Origin: Odiellus spinosus
Lineage: Eukaryota > Arthropoda > Arachnida > Opiliones > Phalangiidae
Reading direction: 5' to 3'
Assembly (NCBI GenBank): GCA_963920705.1
Contig: CAWUCO010000169.1
Span: 684,501 to 748,500 of the forward strand
Length of the DNA stretch: 64,000 nt
The notes below the pieces were generated by a model. It did not search any database. It was not told where the DNA came from and was given only the letters and a program-made list of their open reading frames with translations. The translations under genes were made by a program, and so were the position numbers. The number at the start of each line of letters is the position of its first letter. The first letter of the stretch is position 1. Shown piece after piece: positions 24,426-35,560 of this stretch.

Positions 24426-24769
24426 TTGAAAACTCGCTAGTCGAGCTCGAGCCAAGCGCTCGAGCTCGAGCTCGAGCGAGCGCTCGAGAAATTTCGAGCG
24501 CTCGCACACCCCTAGGGTATATATAGCTTTCGCGGACCTTTATTCATCGAGCAATTAACCGAGAAGAGTTGGGGAACACCCCCCCCCCTTCTCAGCGTCT
24601 AGACGTTTATCGTAACCAGTGTTGGGTAAAATACTGCACTTTCGGTATTTAAAATAAAATACTAAATACTCGGACGATAAAGTATTTAAAATACTAAATA
24701 CGTAAAATACTGTTATGTTAAGGTCTAGCGAAAGGCACGGTCCCAGACCGACTGTTCATCCTCGTAACA

Positions 24770-25620
24770 CTGGAATTCTTATTGCTACTTCAATGCCATT
24801 ATAGTCAGTCCTCCTAAATCTGAACGCTTCTATTTCTGAACACTTTCATTTAAAAATGTATAACTTAAATTTGATTGGGTCTGTTTAAAGATGGAAGAGC
24901 TCATTTTGTAGATTAAGAATGGGGCTATTCGCGGAACACAACTTCAATACTCTAGAAAAAGACACACCACTAATTAGCCAACCGCGATAATTAGCCTAAT
25001 TAATTAGACCGTTTTTAAGGGAATGTTTTCCTATGCGGCCCAGGAAATAAGGTTTTACGAATTTCGGAAAAAATCCTGGGCCTACGCGCTCGATTTGGTC
25101 GTAAAGTTTGAGTTTCTCGCTACAAAATAAACTTCTCAAATTTTAAAATATATCCAAGAATTTCAAATTCAGAACTGTGCGAAATCAAAATTGGGAACAC
25201 GCATTAATATATTTGAGAATCAGCAAAATTTGCTAAAGGAAGCATATCGAAACGAGAAATGAGTGTCACCAATGGATTTCTTGGCCGAATTTACCGAGGA
25301 AAGGCGGAATTAGCGCGCTCGAGCCAGTATTTGCAAAGTTATTGACGATTTCCTTTGAAATAAGGATTCCTTTATGGTTTCTATGCACAAGCAATGCCTA
25401 ATTTTTAAATCGCCGATAACTTTGCAAATACTGGCTCGAGTGCGCTAATTCCGCCTCTCCCTTGGTAAATTCAGCCAAGAAATCTATTGGTGACACTAAT
25501 TTCTCGATTCGAGGTGGGCAAGTGGTTGCTTTTGCAAATCTGGGATTTTTTATATAGGCTCTAAGATAGTCAGATTTAGAAGCAGGGGGTGTTTAGAATT
25601 CGAATCGTTCGTTCAGAAGT
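24770..25620. mobile_element. Palindromic repeat F, copy 1
   Basis: It matches 56453-57108 in the opposite orientation over much of its length (AAATCTGAACGCTTCTATTTCTG-type and TTAGCCTAATTAATTAGACC-type strings). It also contains its own inverted repeat: about 25205-25350 pairs with about 25392-25537 around a 40-bp loop, with GCCAGTATTTGCAAAG as a marker. End points are approximate. Non-coding. Confidence 0.7.
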
Positions 25621-25663
25621 AGAAGCTGCTATTGCCGTTTTAAAACCGCATCCGCGTCAAAAG

Positions 25664-26679
25664 GGTATGTGCCTATTAGCGCAGTTCCTTTAGCTCAGTT
25701 TCCCATTAGCGCCGCTCCCATTTGCGACGTTCCCATTAGCGAGGATCCCATTTGCGCAGTTTCCCATTAGCGCAATTTCCCATTAGCGCCATTCCCATTA
25801 GCGCCGATTCCCAATAGCGCCGATTCCCATTTGCGCAGTTTCCCTTTAGCGCATTTCCCATTGGCGCAATTTCCATAAGCGCCGTTTCCCATATGGAGAT
25901 AAATGTTTTTTTAATTGAGTGGCCGTGGTTCGGTAGCGCAATGGTTAGCATAGACGGCTTCTAACCAGAAGATAGAGAGTTCGTGCCTACATGCGGAAAA
26001 TGAATTGTTATAGTTTTCGATTTATTTGGTTCATGTAAATTTTAATAATAATTGTGGTTCATTTCAGTTTTAATTTTTGTTAGCAGTTTCATATAATGTA
26101 GGAAAAACTGAAAAAAACGAAATAGATTGTGTGGTCATTTTACGTACGTGTTTCTGTTAAGTTTTGCATGATTTTGCTGTTTTCCGGGTTGTGGGTCAGT
26201 TTTGTAAATTTTACGTCGGGTTTAATTACAGATTTAATTTAAATAGCGGTCAAGTTATTTTTAATGCTAAAATAAAAGACAAAGTGTTACTACTAAATTA
26301 CAAATTTTTCTTTTAAGTAATGCTCATTTGTTAATTCTCTTTTAGAAAACATCGTTTTTGAACGTGATCCAGTGGTTAAGGTTAAGTTAGGTTAGTTTTT
26401 CCGAGACAGGAAACCCTTTAGAAGGTAGGGTTAAATAAGTTTTAAGAAAGAGTGGATTGCGCGTCTAGGACATAGCGGTTATTGGGAAATTGCGCTAATG
26501 TGAAACGGCGTAAATGGGAAAAGGAGCAAATGGGAACGGCGCTAACGGGAAACTGCGCTAATGGAAAACTGCGCTAATGGGAACGGCGCAAATGGGAACG
26601 GCGCTAATGGGAAACTGCGCAAATGGGAATGGCGCTAGTTGGAACTGCGCTAATAGGAACTGCGCTAATGGACATAATT
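25664..26679. mobile_element. Foldback-like element with tandem-repeat inverted ends
   Basis: It is bounded by the 9-bp direct repeat CGTCAAAAG (25655-25663 and 26680-26688). The left end (25669-25892) is an array of about 16-bp units of the type CCCATTAGCGCCGATT. The right end (26478-26672) is the same array in reverse complement. Long inverted ends built of short tandem repeats plus a 9-bp duplication are the description of Drosophila Foldback elements. Some Mutator-like elements also give 9 bp. The middle is non-coding and includes a tRNA-like segment. Confidence 0.75.
25921..25993 (+). repeat. tRNA-like segment (possible SINE head)
   Basis: TAGCGCAATGG (25934-25944) is a perfect A-box-type string. 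GAGTTCGTGCC (25977-25987) resembles a B box, 8 of 11 positions by eye, at tRNA spacing. The anticodon arm and acceptor stem pair poorly, so it is not a working tRNA gene. A tRNA-derived SINE head or a decayed tRNA is the best reading. Confidence 0.4.
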
Positions 26680-27172
26680 CGTCAAAAGTACTCTTCGTTA
26701 AATGATGAAAACTAGCGCAATGGATGCAAAATACAAACTTAATATTAGATTCTTAATTTCGTCGCTAACAATTCCAGAGCAATCGAGATCTCGGATTTCT
26801 TAAAATGTGTTCAGAGATAGGCGACCCTACCCTACCGGCGATAAGCGGTATTTTTCAAGCTTGTTTCTTCCGCTTGCATCTTGATGATGTTTTTCCGGAC
26901 ATTTTAGTTGTATGGAGATTTTTTGATAGATAAAGTATTTCGCTAATAATATTCAGTATCTTGTTTAAAATACCAGAAAAAATGCATTTAAAATAAAATA
27001 CTAAATACTTTTATTTAAAAGTATTTAAAATAAAATACAAAATACTTAAAAAGTATTTAAAATAGTATTTAAAATACAAGTACTTAAAATACTACCCAAC
27101 ACTGATCGTAATCCTAGGCATTCGGTAACTGCACCGCAAAGACCCAGAGAGGGAGGAGTTGAGTGGAAGGTT

Positions 27173-27708
27173 CAGCGTTGCCAACCGTACGATAACTATC
27201 GTATTTGTATGATATTTCGAGCTCAAGTACGATGTACGATAGTGGGTCGACTATCGTGCGCAAAACGTACGATAATTTTAAATTTTCAAATTATCGTACG
27301 CGAAACGTACGATAATTTGAAAACAGGTCAAGTCAAGACTATAAATCAATATGACATTGCATAAAGAACACGGTTAATATTGTTATATACCTTCTAGCTG
27401 GCAAGGTAAATCAGTCTAGATCTAGAGACTAGAGGGCAAAACATCTCATGAGCAGTGATGGAGTAAAAAACTACATGTTTTAGTTCTTTACAATTCCCGC
27501 AGGCCGCTTTTTTCCATTAAATAGACCGGCTAGAGCTAAGACAGACTTACAGCTCCAGCTTGTATTGCTCAATGCACATAAAACGCTTAAAAATCCGTAA
27601 ATAGTTTGCTATTTTCTAGCACTTTTATGCGTACGATAATTTTAGCAAAAATACGATAGTTTCGAGCCCTTTGTACGACAATCGATTGTTCAAAGGTTGG
27701 CAACGGTT
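27173..27708. mobile_element. Small element with inverted ends GTTGCCAACC (hAT-like)
   Basis: Flanks are GGAAGGTT (27165-27172) and GGAAAGTT (27709-27716), an 8-bp duplication with one change. The tips share CGTTGCCAACC, and the ends carry repeated TACGATA strings. It is 536 bp, non-coding, and inserted at the left edge of repeat D copy 2. Confidence 0.7.
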
Positions 27709-27797
27709 GGAAAGTTGATGTGGACCATATTAGTGAGGGGCGCCTCGCTAGTATGGCCCGCTGGGATCGGAAACTGGAGGTTGGACCTGGGTGTGGG

Positions 27798-28341
27798 CAT
27801 CAAGAAATCACCCCCAGCAGGAGTCGTAAGGCAAGCAAAATAATTTTAGACCGTATTTTCCCGCTTAAGGAGCCGCGCGCCCTCCAGCGTATGTCTCTGG
27901 AGTCTTAAATCTGCCGCAATATGGCTTCGTCGAACAGAGTCAACGAAATTTGTCAATAGAGGCCAAGCCCCAACCGCTGTTTATTAACCACTTCTCAAAC
28001 TTTATAAATTGTTTTTTTTTTTGATTAGGAAACCTACGGTTAGTTATTCCTTTCACTTCTCGCCACGAAAGTAAAATGAAAATTCTGCCCAGTCGTTCAC
28101 GGGAGAGCTGAGAGACGCGACGTCATACGCCGATACGTTACGCCGCTACCTGGGGAAAAAACTCGGCGCGCTGCCATCGAAACACTCTCACGCCGCTGGC
28201 GGGTTTTGTATTCGCGGCGTCTAAGTCTAACCCGACGTACTTACGGTGGCGCTATGCTCGTTATACGGGACCGTTTTGGGAAAAAAAATCAATAAAGACT
28301 TTTGCTTGCCTTACGACTCCTTCTAGAGGTGATTTCTCGAT
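27798..28341. mobile_element. Small inverted-repeat element with 8-bp duplication
   Basis: It is bounded by GGTGTGGG (27790-27797 and 28342-28349). The ends share ATC.AGAAATCACC and, further in, GAGTCGTAAGGCAAGCAAAA. 544 bp, no coding. The uninterrupted equivalent in repeat D copy 1 supports its limits. Confidence 0.8.
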
Positions 28342-28635
28342 GGTGTGGGGATGTTCGGAGGTGATTATAACAGTGGGAGATGTCCCATTGCATATAATCG
28401 CCTTCAACTGTCCAGCATCGAGGTTTGACCGTAAAGTGGATGGTGGGAGTCGATAATATGCAATTGGAGACGTCCTCTTATATATAATTGCACGATACCT
28501 CAAACTCAATGTAGCAGCCATTCTTAAAGGAGGTAATTCCCGTTAAACGGAATTGAACGATAAGCTGGCATGATTACGTCTCTAGACTTTTGGCTCCACG
28601 AGCTAGGTCACGTGATTTCCGTTTACACTGAAAGT

Positions 28636-28668
<33 letters not shown>
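28636..28668 (+). repeat. (CA)n microsatellite
   Basis: A run of about 16 CA units at the end of repeat D copy 2. The matching place in copy 1 has only a few units. Confidence 0.95.
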
Positions 28669-28829
28669 ACACAGACACGACCCTGTCGGGGAAGTAAAAA
28701 GAAACTTAAAGAAGACGGTATTCAAGAATCGAATGAGTTCATTCTCCTTGACTCTCAATCCAAAGCTTTTTTCACAAAATTTGCGCTTCTTTTCCAATAA
28801 AAGAGGAAAACTCCTCGGAACGGCAATTC

Positions 28830-29600
28830 TTGCGGAATGAAAACTTGAGTTCGACGGTCATCCACGTTAAGAGAGAATACCTCAGTGATTCCAACGAGTC
28901 TCATACCGATTCGAACCAGTTAATTCATTCGCCAACTAAGCCTTTTAAACGGGATCAATGTTCATATTCTTGTAAAAAGAAAACTTTCCTCAATAAACAC
29001 AAGTTGGCCCATTCAACTGATAAGTAATTTAAACGCGAAGTGTTCATTTGCTTCAAAACAAAAAAAAATAATAAACTTAAAATACATAAGTTAATCCATT
29101 TGCAAAATAATCCATTTCCACGTAGCGATGCGGCTTTGGCGGCAATCAACGAAGAGAAGGAATGCCTCAGTGATTCTAGCCGGGAGGTGAAACTAATTGA
29201 CAACGGTGATGATGCATTGCTGGAGCCACAACTGATAAGTCACAAAAGCGATCAGTTTTCAAACGTTACTAAAAAAAATAAACTATATAAAAGGAAATTC
29301 GGACATTCCCCTTTTAAACGCTTTAAATGCGATCAATGCTCATTTAATTCTAATAAGTATCATTTTAATAGCCACGTGTTGATTCATTCTTCCGATAAGC
29401 CCTTTAAATGCGACCAGTGTCCCTACTCTTGTCGTGATAAACATAGAAACAAGTTAATCCATTCGTCCGATAAGCCCCTTAAATGCGACCAATGGTCTTA
29501 CGCTTGTAGATTAATACACCAACTACAGAAACACGGGTTAATTCATTCGCCCGATAAGCCCTTTAAATGAGACCAGTGTTCTTACGCGAGATTTTGGCAA
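28830..29600 (+). pseudogene. Decayed C2H2 zinc-finger gene
   Basis: Several classical C2H2 fingers are readable on the plus strand: CSYSCKKKTFLNKHKLAH, CSFNSNKYHFNSHVLIH and CPYSCRDKHRNKLIH-like. They are joined by linkers of the type HSSDKPFKCDQC. Fingers normally bind DNA in tandem. Here the series is split over two frames (28830-29027, 29040-29570) with stops between fingers. One finger has Trp in place of the second Cys (CDQW), and another is shortened. A stop also falls in the linker before the last finger start. It is most likely a relic of a multi-finger gene. No start region or other domain was identified. Confidence 0.75.
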
Positions 29601-29640
29601 ATATCGCAATCGCCTAGGATGCCAACAACCAATTTGGAAA

Positions 29641-30509
29641 CGGTTATGCAGTTGACGGTTTAAACATGACAGCTACAAGATGATGGGCACCAAAGTACCC
29701 ATCATTTTTTTCTGGTAAAATCAACCTATAAAGAGTATATGTCTACATAAGAATTCTCAGCGTTTACTTCTATAATTTTTTATCATTCTTTGAATTGCAC
29801 TCTATAATCTACCATCTTCGAGGTTTCGTTATAATGATATTTTTTGTAGTCGTATTTTTGGTAATAGATTTGGTTTTATCATTGGCTTTATCTCTAATGA
29901 AATGTCTCGGGTGAAATCTGCCCAAGGAGAAATCTTGGCTAATATATGACGGCGTAAGATCGTCTGAACGAAATTCATTTCATCAGTGTGACGTTTGATC
30001 GAATGTTGACAGGCACTCGAAACGTTGATGAAGCTCTGAAGAGGAGGGAAAAAGAGAGAGGGGTTTAAAAATAAATACCAGTATCATCCAGCAACAATTA
30101 CTATATGTGCAGCAATAAACAAGGGCGGATTAACATGGGAGACCCCCTAATGATTATTATGAAATTTTGCACAGACAATCTATATACCAAGGTAAGAACC
30201 CGTGCCAAGTTTTCGGTTCTATTCTATATGTATTATAGACGATGATGGGCCCATAACATAGAGCGCTATCGCGTTCACTGAAGTGGTAGTTTTACTTTTT
30301 TCAATCTTAATATTATTCTTTTCAATATTAAATTATAATTACAAATTCAGAAAAATAAATAATAAACAAAACTGGCATTAAAACGTTAGTAAATAAAGTA
30401 TCTTCAAAACGTAATTAAAATCCAATGTCCGTAAGTACGTCCGTAACTTTTCTCTACCTTTCCACCTCCACCTTGGCGTACAAGTCTGGAGGATTAGCGA
30501 AACCATTAT
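29641..30509. other. No gene recognised
   Basis: AT-rich sequence. A CGAAACGTTGATGAAG-type string at about 30019 is like the tails of some retroelements, but nothing else supports one. Confidence 0.45.
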
Positions 30510-33500
30510 GCGCTTTGTGATGAAAGCGTGAAATTTTGGATATTGTCAAATTAAGGTATTTGTAATTAATTGAAGATTAGAGCCCATCCCTTACTCGTTT
30601 GTGACAGTTGTGACAAGCTGTCAAAAGTTCGCGAGACGACATATATATTTGAAATCTTAGTTTTATTGAATACCCCTGTAAAACGATAGCGTATCTTTTG
30701 TCCCGCCGCTACTCGGTTGAGTCATTTTGGCCGGGGGCGTCCCTAAAGGAAAATGTGTCTTTCGCTCTGGGCTATATATGTATTTATTCTACTAATAGCT
30801 ACTGAATATATAAATAAGGAAAGAAAATTAATTCCCACTAAATTATTTTAGTTCAGAATGAGCATTATAGGATATGATTTAACGCAAATTAAAAGTTATC
30901 GATATAGAAATTAACATAACGTGAAAATAAGAATAGGAACATGAAAAGATGATTGGGAAATTAAAATAAATTATTGTGATTTTAAATTTGGATAAAATAT
31001 CAGAACGAAGCTTAAAGAGATAATGAAGCTCTAAAAAATGACATTTAATTTTTATTCTTGAAACTTCCAAATCGAACGAAAAGATTTACAATGTTTTCAT
31101 GCAAATTTTATATGAGCAGATAAATAAAAAATCTAGTGGTTTAGGCTCCGCTTGTATTTCGAAAGTTAATTTTCACACCCGCCACATTTACATAGAGCGG
31201 TGCAGGGTAAATGCGATTTTGCGCACTTGCAATTTCCATGGCAGCCTTTAGTGCTCCCGCATTTAAGCATTTCTCGGCACGCATCGCCAGCTGGTGGTAT
31301 GGTCAACCAGATTGGTTGCCACTCGATTGAACCATTTGATTGAATTGCTTTGGACCATCCAAAGCTGGATGGATCTGGTAAACTGGGCATTTTGACTAAA
31401 CACTGTCCCCAAATGTGGCCAGCCTGGTAAGCCACTCGAAAAAGGTGTTGCAATAACGCGTCCTCAGTTGGAGGGATATTCTCGATATCGCGATTTTTTT
31501 TGGGTGAATAGGCTTTTTCTGGATTGGTTGACTTTTTCATCGTCACTACATCGATCATACATAAGCACGACGAATCTCTCTACTGTTGGTAGAATTTCTT
31601 TCACTGCTAAATAAGAAGGACTAGTCGATATCGATTGTAGAGCCTGTGTTAAATCTTCGAATACGTTCCAAGTTGACCAAGCGGTTTTTTGTCCCTTTCC
31701 GTTAAAACTTGAAGTCGTATCGCACCCTGTTAGAGCGTGAAAGACCGGGATCGCTTCGCATTTCTCTTTTCCTAATTTATCAGCCAGGCGAGTCGCGTCT
31801 ATATATCGGAAGGCTCGACCTTTCCCATACGCGATCACAAGGCGATCGCAACAAATCTTACGCGCCAGAGAAACGCTTAAAACCAAGACATCAGTGTCCA
31901 CTGTTCTAACAAGTATGGATTTATGCCCTCGCAGAGCACCGTTAAAAACATGAAGCAACATCCTGGTATCCGCTTCTTCGTGCGAGCAAGGAGAAACACC
32001 TTCGAGATTGGTTTCAACCGAACAAATAACATTGATTCCATTCGTGATGTACACGGCTCCTGGAAACTGAGAAGCAACAGCCACCTGACTCAAAAAATTA
32101 AAATGTTCCTTTTTAATTTCTTGGTGTCTTAGAAACTCTGGCCAATTGCGGGGCAAATATTTTCGACCATCAACTCGTACTCTCACTCCTTTTCCCCGCT
32201 TCTTTCTTGTAGATTCTTTAAGGCTTTCATCCAGGTATACGTCGAAGACAACATCTACACGACGAACGCAACCGATAAACTGCGAACTTATGTATTTTGT
32301 AAACACAGTTGCGTAATCTAAAAACGTTCTAGCGGTTCCTGGTTTTATGAAATTCACTATCACAGCACCATCAAGCGCAACCATGTCTGATACGGGAGTT
32401 GATGTGATCTCGTCGTCTTCTGTCAAGATATCTTCTAACAATGTGTTAAATCCGATTTCGTACCGAATCGTATGGCATCATTGTCGGACAATGAGGGTGG
32501 GTAAGGTTGGTTTTCGTGTCTAAAAAAATCCTCTAGGTCGCCCATTCGTCCTTGACAACCTATATATATAGTCTCGAAAATAAATTTCGGTCATTCCTCA
32601 TGGCCGTGATTTGAAGTTGGTTCTTCGATTTCTCTCGCTCTGGTGGTCGACTAAAAAGTGGAAACTTATTTTTCTTCAAAACATCTGTAGGTTCTATCTT
32701 GCACTGAACCAATCGATTTTCAATTTTATATGTTGTTTAGCGAAATAGCTATTCTTTTATCCAAAATTTGTCGCGTATCGAGTACCAGCAAGTCCGTAGT
32801 CACATCGGTAAATGGGTTCCTCATATCATTAATGATAAACTGCAGACTTCACACGTTCCAGAAGTTTTATTTGTTTGCTTGGAGTATCTTCGTGATGTCG
32901 CGTTTTACTAGACGTTGCTCCCTTTTCAATGATTGCCAGAAACTCATTGACAATTCGACAAGTTTCGGGCCCCGATACCATCCACCTCAAGAGAGTTGTA
33001 GGCTTTTCTGTGAGACAGATGGCTCCGCCATCTCCTTTGATGATTGCATTCTTGAAAAAGGCCTCTCAGTTTTGTTGATTTAAATTTTCCCTGGCAGAAG
33101 TTGTTGAAAATTTCCGGATGTTTATCTTTAAGACTTGATATCCTCTCCGTATACATCTGGAAATTTCCATTGAATTTCTTTGGCAAGTTAGAAGAGTGGC
33201 TGGTCACAAGCAATGACGGGTACTTGACCTGGGTTTAAAATGGTGGTTGCTTGTTTAACTACTCCTAAACATACTCCTAAGGCATTCATAATAAAGGCAC
33301 ATTTTCGCTTGAGGGATGGCCCCGGTCCCAATGCCTCTAGCGAGTAGCGGCGGGACAAAAGATTGCTTTCGTTTTACAAGGTAAATCAATAAAGGCAAGA
33401 TTTCAAATATATATGTAATCTAGGGTACCTTTGACCGCTTGTCACAACTGTCACAAACGAGTTAGGGATGGGCTCCAATCTTTAATTACTTTTATTTACG

Positions 33501-33546
33501 CTAATGTAGCTTTGTGCCAAATATCACGCTTTCATCACAAAGCGCG
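30510..33546 (-). mobile_element. Decayed XPG-nuclease/CXC DNA transposon (Academ-like)
   Basis: The ends are inverted. About 30511-30745 (GCGCTTTGTGATGAAAGCGT, then GTTTGTGACAGTTGTGACAAGC) pairs with about 33305-33546. The coding strand is minus. Its pieces are an N-terminal part near 33213-32950 with FCQGKFKSTK and, in a second frame, KGDGGAICLTEKP; the nuclease part at 32441-31464; and the CXC part at 31558-31166. It is broken by at least two frame changes, and the first half of the gene is missing or unreadable. Exact tips and a target duplication could not be fixed. It belongs to the same broad family as 38382-44147 but is clearly diverged. Confidence 0.78.
31166..32441 (-). pseudogene. 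XPG/FEN-like nuclease plus CXC domain, broken
   Basis: The frame at 32441-31464 shows EADTRMLLHVFN, VRTVDTDVLVLSVSL and FHALTGCDTTSSFNGKG. They correspond in order to the metal-binding acids and the helix-hairpin-helix block of FEN1-type nucleases (AEA, ED.D, LGCDY..GIG in FEN1). A second, overlapping frame (31558-31166) carries WGQCLVKMPSLPDPSSFGW and a CXC-type tail with GCHGNCKCAK and ALCKCGGCEN. A frameshift near 31480-31560 separates them. Expected role by family: nuclease/DNA-binding part of a transposase. Confidence 0.75.
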
Positions 33547-33574
33547 TGATTTAACCCAGAGGACTGAACATTAA

Positions 33575-33990
33575 TTTGAATAATCTTTCATTATAAGAAA
33601 ACTGAAAACCTTTAAGGGGAGTTACGACTAAAAATCTGTAAATTTATTTCAGAAAAATAGTAAAAGCCTTCAGGAACGTGGAATCTTCAAACATGCGCAC
33701 ATTGGGACAAAATATATTTACTGCAGATGATTCCACACCTTTATTTCGCACTTTTTAATAGTTTAAAGGCTGTATTATGTTAGATTGTATCTCAAATTAA
33801 AATAAAGCTAATATTGTATCATTATACTATTCATTTTATTATATTTTTAAATCAGAAATTGTAATTTTTATTTATTTCCACGAAGCTAACAATCTAGGGA
33901 AATGAGAGTTTAAAGCTTATATCCGTGAAAACTAAGAGAAGAAATTAAGATCTAAACGGAAGTGAATTATTGAGAAAGAACAACCCAAAC
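33575..33990 (+). repeat. Interspersed repeat R, copy 1
   Basis: It shares AAACTGAAAACCTTTAAG, CACATTGGGACAAAATAT, GATTCCACACCTTTATTTCG and a TTCCACGAAG-type segment with copies at about 54990-55430 and 61745-62035, both in the other orientation. Non-coding, AT-rich. It may be a MITE or a solo terminal repeat. Confidence 0.75.
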
Positions 33991-34651
33991 TCCCCATAGG
34001 AATTTGGGTAACGTAATGTTAAATTTTTTTGTTTCGCCACTGGTAAACTTTTATTGTGATAGTAAACTAGGGTTGTGTTCTCACCTTTCTACCACAAAAG
34101 TAATCATTTAACCGTTATAGTCTGCGAATGCAAATCAATTTAAGTTTAGCTCGATAATGTTGAAGATATGCCACATCGTTGGATTCGACGATGGAGTAGA
34201 CTGTCTTCCCCCACCTGAAATCAGTTGAAATTTTGAATATTGGTAGATACCCGATGGATAAAGATTCTGGGAAAATATCGTTTTGTAACTGCCATGGGAT
34301 TTTTCTCAGCAACGATTTAAATTACCCGGAATTTTGACATAATTTGAGGTGCGGAAGCCCAAAATGCCTGTAAAAGTGTTCAACCTGCCGAACAACAAAG
34401 TTTTGCAGCAAAGCAAATTCAAGGAGCGAGGCACAGACTATACAGCTAACTCGTATAGTCTTTGTGTTCTGAAAAAACCAAGAGAAATAACACCGAAAAA
34501 GTATACTGTAGTGGTTTTTATTTATAAACACTTTATGAGTAATTCGAAGAAAAATAACAATTTTAAAGGCATTATATATCAAACAATGTTAGGTAAATCG
34601 TCCAAATCACCAGCATCGTCGCACACTGCACGCAATTTAGATTGATACCAG
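33991..34651. other. No gene recognised; short unassigned frames
   Basis: Minus-strand 34312-34115 could encode 65 residues with KIPWQLQNDIFPESL and SNDVAYLQHYRAKLK, which looks protein-like but matches no family I can name. A plus-strand 98-codon frame (34349-34645) overlaps on the other side. Both are weak. Confidence 0.25.
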
Positions 34652-34774
34652 CTCTGAGACAGACGTACAATAAATTGATTTAGTTATAAAAGTTGGCGGG
34701 AAATTTAAATTATGTTGCAAAATTTAAAGGAGTCTAGAAAGGATACGGATATAAGAACAAAATTGGACACACGC

Positions 34775-34905
34775 GCGATAGGACACAATAACGATGGGAT
34801 ATAATCTCGATGGGACGCAATCTCGACAGAACATAATGTCGATGCGACACAATCTTGATAGACCATAATCTTCATGTACATAATCTCAAGTGGAATCTTT
34901 ATCGA
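34775..34905 (+). repeat. Degenerate about 20-bp tandem repeat
   Basis: About six imperfect units around GATGGGACGCAATCTC. It is mirrored at about 49200-49335 in the other arm, where it can be read as an unlikely 74-residue frame. Confidence 0.6.
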
Positions 34906-35560
34906 TAGTTCACAACCTCGAATGGACATTTTGTTTCCTTGCCCTTCTTGTAATATTTTAGGTAAGGTTACGTTAGTTAATCACTCGAACTACGTCATCC
35001 CTCCAACTCGCTCTAACCCATCCCTCTTATAATATTATAGGTAAGGTTACGTTAGTAGAGTGCAACAATCTCAGTCTGATTTAGTTGCAGTCGACGCAAA
35101 GTCAGCCCCTTTAGAGTATTCGAACTTTCGGTACTATCACGTGTTCGACATAACGAACTTTCGGACTCGTCGTCCAATTCTTACAATGGGATGTAAATAC
35201 GTTTTTCAGTTGGCCTATCGACAGTAGGCCAAATCCTTTTTTTAAGGGACGTCGACGTAGTTTTTCGAGAGATAAAAGTCATTTGCGCCTATGGATAGAA
35301 CACATTCTCTCTCTGTCATTCATGCATTCAACATCGTGTAAAAAAAAAAGTCAACGTCTCTTGCCTGCTGCAGAGGTGGAAGTTCCGTGGTGACGCCTAG
35401 AATGCCCTAGCCTTCAAGGATTAGGATAGGCCAAGTAGAGGACAAGTAGTGGAAAGATGCCTGGGCCATCATCCAGTACATCTTTTGGACAGCAGAGTAA
35501 AGGAAGACTTACGTTTCTTTAGGAACAGTGCGGAGGACTTGCCATAGTTTTTTGCAAATA

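Larger units (their letters stand above)
23194..24514. mobile_element. Non-autonomous hAT-like element with internal minisatellites
   Basis: It is bounded by the 8-bp duplication GGGTATAT (23186-23193 and 24515-24522). The ends are inverted: TAGGGGTGTGCGAGC on the left and its complement on the right. An 8-bp duplication and TAGGGGTG-type tips are characteristic of hAT transposons. Between the ends are two tandem arrays rich in GAGCTC and no transposase. Long frames across the array are repeats read through, not genes. Confidence 0.85.
24617..27104. mobile_element. hAT-like element carrying nested insertions
   Basis: The left tip is CAGTGTTGGGTAAAATACT and the right tip is its near complement. 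Flanks are ATCGTAAC (24609-24616) and ATCGTAAT (27105-27112), an 8-bp duplication with one change. Both subterminal zones are packed with AAATACTAAATACT-like strings. There is no transposase. Two further elements lie inside: a palindromic element at about 24770-25620 and the Foldback-like element at 25664-26679. Confidence 0.82.
27717..28700 (+). repeat. Interspersed repeat D, copy 2, split by an element
   Basis: 27717-27797 and 28350-28700 together match 18376-18840. The interruption is the element at 27798-28341. The CA-rich tail has grown into a long CA microsatellite. Confidence 0.75.

Noticed and set aside
24100-24509. Two overlapping minus-strand frames of more than 120 codons with repeating SSNPRACLG-like and RGRAQILELV-like residues
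   Set aside because: They are the 30-bp minisatellite read in two frames; 30 is a multiple of three, so frames stay open by construction.
25921-25993. Functional tRNA gene
   Set aside because: A and B boxes are present, but the anticodon stem and acceptor stem do not pair well.
28570-28840. Short plus-strand frames with runs of THTHTH
   Set aside because: They are translations of the CA microsatellite.
34705-34929. 74-codon frame repeated identically at 49179-49403
   Set aside because: It is part of the duplicated arms and reads through a degenerate 20-bp tandem repeat. Being identical in both places reflects the recent duplication, not protein constraint.
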